From assembly GCF_000020005.1 (NCBI RefSeq), contig NC_010718.1:1811001-1875000 (forward strand): 64,000 nucleotides of DNA, given 5' to 3'. Below, piece by piece: positions 1-9,290 of this stretch (position 1 is its first letter; each line of letters opens with the position of its first letter). Source of the DNA: Natranaerobius thermophilus JW/NM-WN-LF (GTDB taxonomy: Bacteria; Bacillota; Natranaerobiia; Natranaerobiales; Natranaerobiaceae). The notes below the pieces were generated by a model that was not told the origin of the DNA, ran no database searches, and worked only from the letters and a program-made list of their open reading frames with translations. The position numbers were made by a program, and so were the translations under genes.

Positions 1-853
1 TTGACTTTTTAGGTCTAGGTGGATATAGTTTTTTATGAGCACTCTTAAAGTTCTCAATTTTTATTGAGTGTTGTATTTTTTTCGACTCTTTTTTATCGAG
101 CGGTTTTAAAAATTTAACTAAATCTTCTTCTCCCAAGATTTTATCTATCAATCCTAATTCAAGGCTTTCGTTATCTGTATAGGGAGCATTATTGACTAAT
201 TCTTCCATCTCCTGTTTAGTCTTTTTTCTGCCCCAAGATATATTATTAATGAAATTGTCATATATAGAGTTCATAATCCACTGATTCATCTCTCGGGCTT
301 CTTTAGAAGAGTTAGACCGAATCAGAAAGTCTGAAGCTGTTTTATAAGGACTGATTTTAAAAATATCAAATTCAATGCCCAATTGATTAAGAGCATCCTT
401 AAGAAAAAAACTCTCATTGAGAAAACCCAACTCATCAATTTTTCCACCAGGTTGCAAAAATATTTCGTCACAATAACTAGCTAAAAAATAACCACTGGTA
501 CTATAATTTTTTGCCCAGGAGTATAACTTTTTATTGTTATTTTTCAGGATTTTTAAAGCGTCTATAACTTCATCTAAATAAGTGTATGGTATATTAAAAT
601 TGGTCTGTTTCAAAACCACACCTGTTAATCTAGGATCGTTACTGATAGTTTTCAATTGTTTTTTTAAATTTAATATTGCCGGAGGGGTTTTAGCAAATCT
701 TTTTTTTAAAAAATTTTGGGGTTCAGGAAAAAAATTATAATTACCTTCTAACTCGATTATTATGTAATCCGCGGGCCTGGTTAAAGTTCTTTTAATAAAA
801 GAACAACCATAATATATCCATCTAAACCCTGAATACACATGGGATAATAACAT
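1..853 (-). CDS. sppA: Signal peptide peptidase SppA (67K-type), 3' end outside window
   Basis: Membrane-associated serine peptidase of family S49 that degrades leftover signal peptides. I translated 284 codons with no stop; the C-terminal part lies beyond the window edge. What is visible resembles the N-terminal S49 domain of E. coli SppA: a hydrophobic N-terminus, a segment SWAKNYSTSGYFLASYCDEI corresponding to the family's conserved GENYSQGQYYLAS region, and a YKTASD motif whose Lys matches the SppA general-base lysine in its YKSA motif. The catalytic serine would be in the missing C-terminal domain. The ATG at 853 follows AGAGGTGAT and lies 14 bases past the stop of the radical SAM gene, so the two probably share a transcript. 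Confidence is good for the family, and moderate for the 67K rather than the short SppA form. Confidence 0.8.
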   Translation of the reverse strand, partial: MLLSHVYSGFRWIYYGCSFIKRTLTRPADYIIIELEGNYNFFPEPQNFLKKRFAKTPPAILNLKKQLKTISNDPRLTGVVLKQTNFNIPYTYLDEVIDALKILKNNNKKLYSWAKNYSTSGYFLASYCDEIFLQPGGKIDELGFLNESFFLKDALNQLGIEFDIFKISPYKTASDFLIRSNSSKEAREMNQWIMNSIYDNFINNISWGRKKTKQEMEELVNNAPYTDNESLELGLIDKILGEEDLVKFLKPLDKKESKKIQHSIKIENFKSAHKKLYPPRPKKS

Positions 854-867
854 TATATCACCTCTTA

Positions 868-1779
868 TCAATCATCCAAAAGATTAAGTCCTCTATCATG
901 GGCTGATTTTCTAGCTGCTTTAATATCCTTGATAGTTGGTGGTTGGGACAGTAACTCATCCTGATGAGCTTGGTATGCTGGATAATATTGTCCCATAACA
1001 TTTACTGTAATATCTTGAGAAATATCTGCAAGCATTTCAAAGACTTGTTTTGATTCAGCTAGATTTTTAGGTAAAACCAAGTGCCTAACAATCAACCCTT
1101 GATAAGCAATACCATGTTTATCAGTTTTTAAAGGACCTACCTGTCTAAACATTTCACTAACAGCTTTATTAACTACCTGAAAATAATTAGTAGCTTTTGT
1201 ATAATAATATGCAGTTTCATCACTACCGAATTTAATATCAGGTAAGTAAATATCAATTATTCCATCAAGATACTTCAAACCCTTAATTGAGTCAAAACCT
1301 CCGCTGTTATAGACCACAGGTATTTTTAGTCCCATTTTACTAGCTTCATACAAAGCCGAGATTATCTGGGGGATAAAATGGGATGGAGAAACCAAGTTGA
1401 TATTGTGACAACCAGTGTTTTGTAATTTGACCATTATTCTGGCTAATTTTTCCAATGATATCAGCTCACCATTACCATAATGGCTAATATCATAATTCTG
1501 ACAAAAAGTACATTTCAAATTGCAATACGAAAAAAATATAGTACCAGACCCCTTATTCCCAACCAAAGGTCCCTCTTCTCCTAAATGAGGGAAAAATGAG
1601 GCAATCCGAACATATTCACCAGTTTGGCAGAACCCTATTTGTCCATTTAATCTGTTAACTTGACAATTATGGGGACAAATTGTGCAATTTTCCAATTCTT
1701 GATAAGCATTCTGTCTTAGTTTTTCCAATTTTCCCGCTTCAAATAATTTCAAGTATCCAGGTAAGTAGTTATGTACCAT
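868..1779 (-). CDS. PflX-type radical SAM protein (PFL-activase homolog, COG1313-like)
   Basis: Predicted radical SAM iron-sulfur protein. The cluster motif CNLKCTFC (pattern CxxxCxxC) follows an N-terminal cysteine group CTICPHNC that is typical of the PflX branch of pyruvate formate-lyase activase homologs. The substrate of this branch is not known. The longest frame opens at a TTG at 1806, but the ATG at 1779 has GGAGGGAG five bases upstream, so I use that start (303 residues, beginning MVHNYLPGY). It is followed directly by the SppA-type gene. No glycyl radical enzyme is visible in the window, so a pyruvate formate-lyase role cannot be argued from context. Confidence 0.85.
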   Translation of the reverse strand: MVHNYLPGYLKLFEAGKLEKLRQNAYQELENCTICPHNCQVNRLNGQIGFCQTGEYVRIASFFPHLGEEGPLVGNKGSGTIFFSYCNLKCTFCQNYDISHYGNGELISLEKLARIMVKLQNTGCHNINLVSPSHFIPQIISALYEASKMGLKIPVVYNSGGFDSIKGLKYLDGIIDIYLPDIKFGSDETAYYYTKATNYFQVVNKAVSEMFRQVGPLKTDKHGIAYQGLIVRHLVLPKNLAESKQVFEMLADISQDITVNVMGQYYPAYQAHQDELLSQPPTIKDIKAARKSAHDRGLNLLDD

Positions 1780-1885
1780 TTGACTCCCTCCAAAGTATTC
1801 TGACAATCTTTTGCTAATAAACCCGTTGTGATAAAATTATAATGGAAGTATGAAAAATCTCACAACCCAAAAAGGGGAGGAAGAC

Positions 1886-2548
1886 ATGTTCTTAATTGAT
1901 CTGTTATTATTACCAATTTTATTATTTCTCTTTTTTAGTATTTTAATATTACCGTTTCAGTTTGCATTTTACTCCTTGATTAATATAATAACTATACCTG
2001 GTCAACTAATTAAAATAGCAATTAATAAAAAATTAAGACAAAATCATGCCTTGGAACATTCAACTATTAATGTTTTGGAAAGAGAGTTTGGCTATAGGAA
2101 ATTAGCTGGCTATGCTACAGAACAAGGGTTTTTTATCCAAGGGAAAGTACATCCTGCTCATTTAGAAAACGCAGCAATAATTGGGCTTCAGAGATTACAA
2201 AGAGGAGAAAATCATTTAGCCATTCACAATAGATGTGGAACTAGTATGTTGGCTGCTAACTTTGTAGCTGCAGTAATTTTTATTGTTCTGCTCTGGCAGA
2301 CAGGTATGTTTAACTTCTTTAATATCATTGTCGCCATTATCCTGTCCCAGTTCGTTGGACCCCTAGCGGGTAGAATTTTACAGCGGTTTATAACCACATC
2401 AGCTCAAGTTAAAGATATGGATATTATAGGTGTAGAATACAATTCTAGAAACTTCATTGGTATTTTCGGGATGTCTTTTCCCCAAACTCCCAACAAATTT
2501 TTTGTCAGGACACAAAAAAGTGATCAGGTTGAAATTATTCGTATCTAA
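1886..2548 (+). CDS. DUF6391-type membrane protein
   Basis: Unknown function. The N-terminus is a strongly hydrophobic stretch of about 35 residues (1-2 membrane segments). It is followed by NHALEHSTINVLE, which resembles the conserved NHALEHAT core of DUF6391 proteins, then a Gly-rich GFFIQG segment and another hydrophobic hairpin. The longest frame begins at 1850, but a GGGGAGGAAG ribosome site sits just before the ATG at 1886, giving 220 residues. It is monocistronic and convergent with the M50 protease gene, with only 7 bases between the stops. Family assignment is from memory of the motif. Confidence 0.7.
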   Translation: MFLIDLLLLPILLFLFFSILILPFQFAFYSLINIITIPGQLIKIAINKKLRQNHALEHSTINVLEREFGYRKLAGYATEQGFFIQGKVHPAHLENAAIIGLQRLQRGENHLAIHNRCGTSMLAANFVAAVIFIVLLWQTGMFNFFNIIVAIILSQFVGPLAGRILQRFITTSAQVKDMDIIGVEYNSRNFIGIFGMSFPQTPNKFFVRTQKSDQVEIIRI

Positions 2549-2555
2549 AATATGA

Positions 2556-3668
2556 CTATTTTTCAAAAAGAGTTTTCATTTTAATTAGACGCATCATATC
2601 AGTATTGCTAAGAATCCCTACAAGGCGTCCAGCATCCATTACCAGAACACGCCCGGCATTGTGCCGGGCCATTTTCATCATGGCTTCTACAGCTTCTTCT
2701 TCAGGCTCCATAATAATGCATTCATCAATAGCCGTCATTATTTCTCTAACTTTCTTTACTTCCCATTCATCCTGATTAACAGTCTTGACTTGGTTCATGG
2801 TTACTAAACCTAGAACTGCTGAGCCTCCTACTACGGGAAATGCTCCTACTTTATGGCGATAAAATTCTTCAACTAGCCTATCAATTGTTAATTCAGTAGA
2901 TACAACTAGCACATTATCTGTCATGACATCTTGCACTTGATAACCCGATAATGTGTTTTTCAAGGTGACCTGGGTGTAGCTGTTTTGTCCTGCTTGATAA
3001 AGAAGCCATCCCATAAAAATATACCATAGTCCCATTACTGAAACTGTTACAGTTATCATAAAACCCATTCCCATTAATAAGAAAGCCAAGGCACTTCCAG
3101 CTAATACACTAATTTTAGTAGCTAATAACAAATCTTTTTTAAAGTACCAGATAGCAGCTCGCAATATTCGGCCACCATCTAGGGGGAAGGCAGGGATCAA
3201 GTTTAGTATTCCAATAGTTAGATTAACTCTAGCCAAAAAAAATAAAATTTCTCCCAAAAAATGCCCTTCTGTAAATAAGAGGCTGATAGGTCCAAAAATT
3301 GCGGCTAATGCCAAACTAGAAACTGGCCCCACTATAGTGATTTTTAATTCAGAAACGGAAGTTCTGGGTTCTTCATCTAACTGAGCTACTCCACCGAAAA
3401 TAAATAATGTAATTTTTTTAATATCATGTCCTTCTTTTAAGGCTGTTAAAGAATGAGCAAATTCATGGATTAATACTGAAATAAATAACATAATTGTCGC
3501 TGTTACCCCAGCCAGCCAATATATCAGATCTGTTTTTTCAGCTAAAACATTTGGGAAATAGTTTGTTGATAAACTAAAACTAAATACCATAAAAATTACG
3601 AGCCAGCTAAAATCTAACTCAACATCAATTCCAAAAAAACGAGCTATTCTAAGTGAGTTACTAAACAC
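2556..3668 (-). CDS. Site-2 protease (M50) with C-terminal CBS pair
   Basis: Intramembrane zinc metalloprotease of the S2P/SpoIVFB group. The zinc motif HEFAH is at about residues 68-72, and the third-ligand motif NLIPAFPLDGGR has its Asp at about 164. Five or six hydrophobic segments fill residues 15-225, and two CBS repeats (about 243-370) form the cytoplasmic tail. In SpoIVFB-like proteases CBS domains sense nucleotides and gate cleavage. The start is GTG at 3668 with GGAGGG eight bases upstream. The substrate is unknown. It could process a sigma factor precursor, but no such partner lies next to it, so I do not name it spoIVFB. Confidence 0.88.
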   Translation of the reverse strand: MFSNSLRIARFFGIDVELDFSWLVIFMVFSFSLSTNYFPNVLAEKTDLIYWLAGVTATIMLFISVLIHEFAHSLTALKEGHDIKKITLFIFGGVAQLDEEPRTSVSELKITIVGPVSSLALAAIFGPISLLFTEGHFLGEILFFLARVNLTIGILNLIPAFPLDGGRILRAAIWYFKKDLLLATKISVLAGSALAFLLMGMGFMITVTVSVMGLWYIFMGWLLYQAGQNSYTQVTLKNTLSGYQVQDVMTDNVLVVSTELTIDRLVEEFYRHKVGAFPVVGGSAVLGLVTMNQVKTVNQDEWEVKKVREIMTAIDECIIMEPEEEAVEAMMKMARHNAGRVLVMDAGRLVGILSNTDMMRLIKMKTLFEK

Positions 3669-3713
3669 TTATCTAACCCTCCAAAAAATACAGTGATTAA
3701 TGGCCTGAAATTT

Positions 3714-4673
3714 TTATAAATACTTAGTGTAGCTACCCTGATCTTTAATCCCATTATAAAATCTTTCGAAATCAATCATATAATTAAAGTCATCTTTTTC
3801 TTTGAACTTTTGACCTCTAATATCTAAATTCTTAATAATGAGTAATTCTTCGTTAATATTTGATGCTTGCAGTAATTGCATCCCTGAAGGTGCCCAAATA
3901 CCGCTTCCGCCCCAAAAGTAAACATCAGAGATTTCATGACGCCCTACGGCATTGGCAGCTAAACTAAATACTTGATTGTAAGCTGCTTTAGAGGAATTCA
4001 TTAGATTCCACAAAAACCCATAATAGTGATCTGTTTTTATATTCATTTCGGGATATTCTCTCCTGGCTTCAGATCGCCAATGGGCCATAGTTATAATGGC
4101 GTCTACATCGTCATCTACAGCATATTTTCTGGCCAGTTCAACAAAGTTTAGATCATAACAAATCAAAAATCCAAATCTACCCCATTTAGTATCTATAGTC
4201 AATCTCTTATCAGGTCCTCGCTCAAAATATTTTTGTTCAATTGGTGGAAGAAATATTTTGTTGTAAATATATTTCTCATCATAAAGATCTATATTAGGAT
4301 TTAAAATAAAAGTTGAATTATAGAATTTATCATCTTTTAAGTTAACATTGTTATAAAAAACGTACTCCAAACCAATACCATCGTCAAATAAACTATCACG
4401 TATATTCTTTACCCATGTAGCTATCTGACTGTTCTCTCCTCTTCTCAAATAATCTCTAACTTCACTTTCATTTTCTGTTTCCCAAACATAACCAGTAACA
4501 CAAAGTTCCGGAAAAATAAGAATATTCACTTCTTTTTCGTGGGCAATTTCTACGACTTGCTCCATTTTTTTGAGATTTTCTTCTATATCTGATTTCATGT
4601 GTAAATTAGCAATCAAAACTGTAGGACTATTATCATCACTAGAAAATACTCTTTCTACAATTCTATACGGCAT
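3714..4673 (-). CDS. Carbon-nitrogen hydrolase (nitrilase superfamily)
   Basis: Cytoplasmic hydrolase of amide or nitrile bonds. The catalytic triad is readable: Glu56 in FPELCVTGY, Lys139 in YNKIFLPP and Cys172 in FLICYDLNF. At 319 residues it is somewhat longer than the common 260-280-residue omega-amidase or carbamoylputrescine amidase forms, with extra loops around residues 60-125. It has its own GGGGGTG ribosome site before the ATG. The neighbours (SagB-type flavoprotein, P5C dehydrogenase) suggest amino-acid nitrogen metabolism, but the substrate cannot be read from the sequence. Confidence 0.85.
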   Translation of the reverse strand: MPYRIVERVFSSDDNSPTVLIANLHMKSDIEENLKKMEQVVEIAHEKEVNILIFPELCVTGYVWETENESEVRDYLRRGENSQIATWVKNIRDSLFDDGIGLEYVFYNNVNLKDDKFYNSTFILNPNIDLYDEKYIYNKIFLPPIEQKYFERGPDKRLTIDTKWGRFGFLICYDLNFVELARKYAVDDDVDAIITMAHWRSEARREYPEMNIKTDHYYGFLWNLMNSSKAAYNQVFSLAANAVGRHEISDVYFWGGSGIWAPSGMQLLQASNINEELLIIKNLDIRGQKFKEKDDFNYMIDFERFYNGIKDQGSYTKYL

Positions 4674-4751
4674 CTAGAACACCCCCGTCTAAATACTAAA
4701 TTAAATGATTTGAATTTATTTTAGTGCAACAATTATATCGGGTCAAGAAAT

Positions 4752-5507
4752 TTAACTACGGGATATCTTTTTCCCCACAGAAGCAAGATAAATAGCGAAT
4801 TCCTTTTCACCATCTATATCTAAAATTTCATGAACCATTTCGTCATCATAAGCTCCAATTGCACATGCTCCTGAGTTAATGTTTTCTACACTTAAATAGA
4901 GATTTTGGCAAACATGTCCTGCATCTAAAAATAAATACCGATAACCTCTTTCGCCATACCTCCAAGTCGTTCTCTCAACAACTGCAGTCCAAATAAAAGT
5001 AACTGCACACTCGCCGACAAATTTTTGCTGATAACAGGCTTTTTCCAAATCCTCTACTTTAGTCCCTTGCTTTATCGGTTTCCAAAAACTCAAATTATGC
5101 TGCCCTGCAATATAGCGGTAAATCCCCTGTTGTAAATCCTCTACATTTTGAACATATAAGTAAGTTTCTAAAGGGTGACGAGCACCAGCTGAAGGTACAG
5201 TTCTCTTAGTTACAGAGTTATTAGAAGATTTTCGTTTGATACCCTGAGTATTCCATAAAAGATACGACAATTCCACTTTAGAAAGAGGTTCTGCACTAAA
5301 ATTACGAATACTTTTCCTATTACCAATAACAGTTTGTAAATGAAAATTGTGATTCATGCCCAACTCTGGGTCTGGAAGTTCAATGATATTTTCTTCTTGG
5401 GATAACTCCTTTTCAATGGGCGGTTCAGCTAAACCCTTATCTTCATCAGATTTTTTCAGGTTTTTCAATTTTGTGTATTCAATAAAATTTTTACCTATAT
5501 TATCCAT
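4752..5507 (-). CDS. SagB-type nitroreductase-family FMN enzyme
   Basis: Flavin oxidoreductase of the SagB/ThcOx branch of the nitroreductase fold. Markers are RKSIRNFS near residue 66 (FMN phosphate contact), the LLWNTQGIKR helix, VPSAGARHPLETYLYV and the C-terminal DAGHVCQNLYLSVENINSG. SagB proteins oxidise azolines in thiazole/oxazole-modified peptides. Here there is no cyclodehydratase (SagC/D) or precursor peptide nearby, so a free-standing dehydrogenase role is equally likely. The N-terminal 45 residues are charged and poorly conserved in appearance. Confidence 0.82.
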   Translation of the reverse strand: MDNIGKNFIEYTKLKNLKKSDEDKGLAEPPIEKELSQEENIIELPDPELGMNHNFHLQTVIGNRKSIRNFSAEPLSKVELSYLLWNTQGIKRKSSNNSVTKRTVPSAGARHPLETYLYVQNVEDLQQGIYRYIAGQHNLSFWKPIKQGTKVEDLEKACYQQKFVGECAVTFIWTAVVERTTWRYGERGYRYLFLDAGHVCQNLYLSVENINSGACAIGAYDDEMVHEILDIDGEKEFAIYLASVGKKISRS

Positions 5508-5592
5508 AAAAATATTCTACCTCCTTAATTATGTAAAAATTTTATTAGTTTACTCAACTTAACTTACATCTTAAACATCCTAACTATTTATA

Positions 5593-5622
5593 AGCCCCCG
5601 GTAAACAAACCGGAGGCTTTAT
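5593..5622 (-). terminator. Rho-independent terminator after P5C dehydrogenase
   Basis: Read leftward, a GC-rich stem AGCCTCCGGT / ACCGGGGGCT with a six-base loop follows the dehydrogenase stop by a few bases. The tail is only mildly T-rich. Confidence 0.75.
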
Positions 5623-5625
5623 AAA

Positions 5626-7260
5626 TTACTCTTCTTCCATGCAAGGGTATCTATAATCTTTGGGTGGATTAAGATTTTCTTTAATAGATCTAGGGGAAAT
5701 CCATCTAATTATATTCCACATTGAACCTGCTTTATCATTAGTTCCAGAAGCTCTTGCCCCACCAAAGGGCTGTTGACCAACAACAGAGCCAGTTGGTTTA
5801 TCATTTATATAAAAGTTTCCTGCCGCATGAGTGAGGATGTCTTCAGCTTTTAAAAGGGCTTCTTTATCCTTGGCTATAATACTGCCAGTCAATCCATAAG
5901 GTGAGGTTTCATTACACAATTCTAGAGTCTTTTCGTATTCATTGTCTGGATATACATAAACAGTTAGCACTGGACCAAAAATTTCTTCTTCCATGGTTTT
6001 AAATTTAGGATTGTCAGTTTTGATGACAGTTGGCCAAATATAATAGCCCTCTGAGTCATCGTACTTACCTCCTGCAAGTATCTCGGCCTCATCTGAATCT
6101 TTGGCATAATCAATATATGAAGCAATCTTATCAAAAGCTTGTTTATCAATAACTGCATTAACAAAATTTGTGAAATCCTCAACGGGGCCAACTTTTAATT
6201 CTGAAACTTTTTCAATTAATTTATCTTTCATTCTTTCCCAGAGGGTTTCTGGAATGTAAGCACGACTTGCCGCTGAGCACTTTTGTCCCTGGTACTCATA
6301 AGCACCTCTGATAAGAGCGGTAATTACTTCATTTTTATCTGCAGTTGGATGAGCAACCACAAAGTCTTTGCCACCTGTTTCCCCTACAATTCTGGGATAA
6401 GTTTTATAACGGTCGATATTTTGACCAACTTCTTTCCACATATCTTTAAAGACTTCCGAAGACCCGGTAAAATGAACACCAGCTAAGTCAGGATGTTTCA
6501 TAACACGGTTACCAACTAATCCACCAGATCCTGGAATGAAATTTATGACTCCAGGGGGTAGACCAGCTTCTTCAAAAATCTTCATAACAATATAATTTGA
6601 ATATACTGCCGTGGAAGCTGGTTTCCACACTGATACATTGCCTGCTATTGCAGGGGCACTAGGTAGATTTCCTCCAATAGCTGTAAAGTTAAACGGTGAA
6701 ACTGCAAATATAAAGCCTTCAAGAGGACGGTATTCCACCTGGTTAATTACAGTCCTTAGAGAATCTGGCTGATCCTTATAAATTTCATTTAAATAATAGG
6801 TGTTAAATTCCAGGAAATCTACTAATTCGCAAACAGCTTCAATTTCAGATTGATAGATATTTTTCCCCTGACCAAGCATAGTAGCCGCGTTTACTGTTGA
6901 TCTATATGGACCTGCTATCAAAGCAGCAGCTTTTTTAAATATTTTTGCCCTTTTATCCCAGGGCATCCTTTCCCACTCGTGTTTAGCTTTAAGTGCAGCT
7001 TCTATGGCCATGTCAATTTCTTTTTCACCGGCTTTATGATATTTAGCAAGGACAGTGCTATGGTCAGTAGGCATCCGAACTTCACCAAGATCACCTGTTT
7101 TCACTTCCCGACCACCTATGATTAATGGAATCTCCGTAACTTCACCTTTCAGTTCAGTTAATTTCTCTTTAACCTCTTCCTTCTCTGGACTACCTGGAGT
7201 ATAATTTAAAGGATATTCATTTCTTGGGCGAACAAATTCAAAAGCATTATTTTTAGGCAT
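5626..7260 (-). CDS. pruA: L-glutamate gamma-semialdehyde (P5C) dehydrogenase
   Basis: NAD-dependent aldehyde dehydrogenase that converts glutamate-5-semialdehyde (from pyrroline-5-carboxylate) to glutamate, the second step of proline oxidation. At 544 residues it matches the long ALDH4-type form. The catalytic Glu294 (VGETGGKDF) and Cys328 (QGQKCSAASR) are present, as is the adenine-pocket segment FTGSSEVFK. The start ATG is preceded by AGGAGGTG. It lies just downstream of the FAD/Fe-S dehydrogenase cluster and the proline symporter, which fixes its role in proline catabolism. A roughly 100-base gap with a dyad TTTGACT/AGTCAAA separates it from that cluster, so it may have its own promoter. 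Confidence 0.95.
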   Translation of the reverse strand: MPKNNAFEFVRPRNEYPLNYTPGSPEKEEVKEKLTELKGEVTEIPLIIGGREVKTGDLGEVRMPTDHSTVLAKYHKAGEKEIDMAIEAALKAKHEWERMPWDKRAKIFKKAAALIAGPYRSTVNAATMLGQGKNIYQSEIEAVCELVDFLEFNTYYLNEIYKDQPDSLRTVINQVEYRPLEGFIFAVSPFNFTAIGGNLPSAPAIAGNVSVWKPASTAVYSNYIVMKIFEEAGLPPGVINFIPGSGGLVGNRVMKHPDLAGVHFTGSSEVFKDMWKEVGQNIDRYKTYPRIVGETGGKDFVVAHPTADKNEVITALIRGAYEYQGQKCSAASRAYIPETLWERMKDKLIEKVSELKVGPVEDFTNFVNAVIDKQAFDKIASYIDYAKDSDEAEILAGGKYDDSEGYYIWPTVIKTDNPKFKTMEEEIFGPVLTVYVYPDNEYEKTLELCNETSPYGLTGSIIAKDKEALLKAEDILTHAAGNFYINDKPTGSVVGQQPFGGARASGTNDKAGSMWNIIRWISPRSIKENLNPPKDYRYPCMEEE

Positions 7261-7359
7261 TACTACACCTCCTATAAAATTGAGTGTCTCTAATTATTTA
7301 ATTCGACTTTATTCCTAAAAAACCCTTTGACTAATAGTAGATCAACAAAAAGTCAAAAA

Positions 7360-8508
7360 TCAAACTACCGATGGTTCTAAAATTAATTCTCCTCTTTCAA
7401 AGCGATCGTAATTTAACATACTAATATCGAGTTCTGGCTCTTGTTCAAGGATAAGCTGGGCAACTAATTTTGATGTATAAGGTGCAATCATGAAACCGTG
7501 CCCGCTATAACCTGCAGAAGTATAAAAACCTTTAACTGAGGTTTCACCCAAAATCGGTTGTGCATCTGGACTCATATCATATAATCCAGCCCATTGCCGT
7601 ATGATTTTAATATCCTTTAACGGCGGGAATACACTGGCAATCTTTTTGGATAATTTAATAGGAAATTTAACACTAGAATTAATGTTCAAACTTTCTGGTT
7701 CTTCGGGGTCACCATGCCCCATGAGAAAACTTCCATGAGGTACCTGCTGCATGTAAAAATCATGATAAAGCGAAACGATCATAGGACCTTGAAAAGGATC
7801 TAGCGGTTCCGAAACCATGGCTTCATGTCGCTCGGGATATATAGGAAGTTCAATCCCTGCCATTCGTCCAACTTCTTTAGCATGACCCCCGGCGGTATTT
7901 AACACCTTTTTCGTTGATATTTTTCCTTTATCTGTAATTACACCAGTTACTTCACCTCTTTCTGTTTCAATATCCCATACTTCTGTATAGGTGTAAATTT
8001 TCACTCCTAATCTCTCTGCCGCTTTTCGATAGGCTTCACTAACATGAAAAGGATTGGCATGCCCATCTTCCTCACAAATGGTCCCACCATATAGACCATT
8101 TATATTTACATGAGGGGCTATATCTTTAATTTCACCAGGAGTTAACAGTCTAGAGGGAATATTAAGATCATTTTGCAGTTTCACATTTTTCTTAAATTGT
8201 TCAAAAAGCCCTTCATCATAAGCCAAAAACAAATAACCCTTTTGTTTAAATTCTATATCGTGGTCGTAATCTAAAGTTTCTTCTAAGTTTTCAAACATCC
8301 TGACACTTTCCCTACTTAAAATACAGTTTTTTTCAGTTCCCCATTGCTGCCTTATTCCTGCTCCACACCTACCGGTAGCTCCACTTGCAATATATTCTCG
8401 CTCAACTAAAACTATATCGCTTTCTCCCATTTTGGCCAGGTTATAAGCTGTAGCTAATCCATTGATACCTCCTCCAATAATCACTACATTCGCCGTGTTA
8501 TTAATCAT
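7360..8508 (-). CDS. FAD-dependent dehydrogenase beta subunit (SoxB/HcnC-like), probable proline dehydrogenase catalytic subunit
   Basis: Flavoprotein of the DAO/sarcosine oxidase beta family. The N-terminal Rossmann motif is VVIIGGGINGLATAYNLAK, and the C-terminus has QPILGETSVKGFYTSAGYSGHGFM, the family's second FAD contact. It has the size and order of the beta subunit of dye-linked proline dehydrogenase or hydrogen cyanide synthase HcnC. In-frame GTG (8517) and ATG (8508) starts exist. GGGGTGATC is spaced correctly for the ATG, so I take 8508 (382 residues), overlapping the previous gene by 8 bases. The inferred substrate is L-proline, from P5C dehydrogenase and PutP next door. Sarcosine or another secondary amine is the main alternative. 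Confidence 0.85.
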   Translation of the reverse strand: MINNTANVVIIGGGINGLATAYNLAKMGESDIVLVEREYIASGATGRCGAGIRQQWGTEKNCILSRESVRMFENLEETLDYDHDIEFKQKGYLFLAYDEGLFEQFKKNVKLQNDLNIPSRLLTPGEIKDIAPHVNINGLYGGTICEEDGHANPFHVSEAYRKAAERLGVKIYTYTEVWDIETERGEVTGVITDKGKISTKKVLNTAGGHAKEVGRMAGIELPIYPERHEAMVSEPLDPFQGPMIVSLYHDFYMQQVPHGSFLMGHGDPEEPESLNINSSVKFPIKLSKKIASVFPPLKDIKIIRQWAGLYDMSPDAQPILGETSVKGFYTSAGYSGHGFMIAPYTSKLVAQLILEQEPELDISMLNYDRFERGELILEPSVV

Positions 8509-8776
8509 CGAGATCACCCCTTGCTAAAGTTCCCAGCTTGACAGGTTTTAATAAAGGTCGATAAACACCGGTAGTTTCCTCAGATATAGAGCTACCTTTA
8601 ACTTTTACCAATTCTTTTAATAAAGCCTCTCGGCAACTTTTTCCTTGACAGGCTCCCATACCTATTCTGCAAACTCTTTTCAATTCTTCAAAATTATTAT
8701 AACCCTTATTAATCCACTCTCTCACTTCACCAAAAGTCAAATCTTCACAACGACAAAGAATAGTATCATCTGTCAT
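8501..8776 (-). CDS. BFD-like [2Fe-2S] subunit of the proline dehydrogenase cluster
   Basis: Small 91-residue iron-sulfur protein. The pattern CRCEDLTF near residue 8, followed by CRIGMGACQGKSC, gives the C-x-C ... C-x6-C-x4-C spacing of the (2Fe-2S)-binding BFD domain. In single-chain SoxA/HcnB proteins this domain is the C-terminal portion; here it is a separate gene. Its ATG overlaps the upstream ferredoxin-type gene by 4 bases (ATGA), and it overlaps the downstream flavoprotein gene. That points to tight translational coupling and a fixed stoichiometry in one complex. Confidence 0.85.
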   Translation of the reverse strand: MTDDTILCRCEDLTFGEVREWINKGYNNFEELKRVCRIGMGACQGKSCREALLKELVKVKGSSISEETTGVYRPLLKPVKLGTLARGDLDD

Positions 8777-9285
8777 GACGACCCTCCTTCACTAGTAAAA
8801 GAAATATTTCTTACGGTGTAACCATATCCTTTGGGAACTTCCAAACTCAATATATAAACTCGATTTTTTCTGCTAGATTCTCTTACTTGTGAGACTTTTA
8901 CATCTGTCACGTACTTACCTTCCCTATCTAGCCCCTGAACAACTTGCCCCTTTTCAGGTAATGGTGAAAATTCGTAGGGTATTTTAACAAGATCCGTTTC
9001 TTGAGAATAAGTTTCATCAATAATAAAAATAGCTAACCCTGGACAGTAACCAACGCAAACTCCGCAACCATTACATTTATCAAAATCTACTTCTGGTAAA
9101 TCATTTATATCCTCAAAGGGCTTTATAGCACCAAAATTGCAAGCTTTATTACAGGGGTCACAAGGGATTTCCTGAAAACACTCCACCATTACCACAGGTC
9201 CTTGTTCTCGCCTATGTTCGGGAGGTTTAACTTGTTCTTGTAACTTTTCCGAAGGCACACCTGTTTCGACTATTTTATCATTCAT
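8773..9285 (-). CDS. Two-[4Fe-4S] ferredoxin-type subunit
   Basis: Electron-transfer subunit of 170 residues. One cysteine group reads CFQEIPCDPCNKAC and a second, canonical one CNGCGVCVGYCPG, enough for two [4Fe-4S] clusters. The C-terminal half is beta-rich without cysteines. It sits between the NAD(P)/FAD subunit (5 bases upstream) and the BFD-like gene (4-base overlap), so it probably relays electrons between flavin sites of the dehydrogenase. Such ferredoxin-type pieces occur in archaeal multi-subunit dye-linked proline dehydrogenases; the assignment here is by analogy. Confidence 0.82.
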   Translation of the reverse strand: MNDKIVETGVPSEKLQEQVKPPEHRREQGPVVMVECFQEIPCDPCNKACNFGAIKPFEDINDLPEVDFDKCNGCGVCVGYCPGLAIFIIDETYSQETDLVKIPYEFSPLPEKGQVVQGLDREGKYVTDVKVSQVRESSRKNRVYILSLEVPKGYGYTVRNISFTSEGGSS

Positions 9286-9290
9286 TATAT

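Noticed and set aside
5964..6486. Open frames of 67 and 75 codons overlapping P5C dehydrogenase
   Set aside because: Alternate frames of a full-length aldehyde dehydrogenase with intact catalytic residues; no ribosome sites of their own.
7326..7357. Dyad TTTGACT/AGTCAAA upstream of P5C dehydrogenase as an operator
   Set aside because: Arms of only seven bases with an 18-base spacer; too weak to list on its own.
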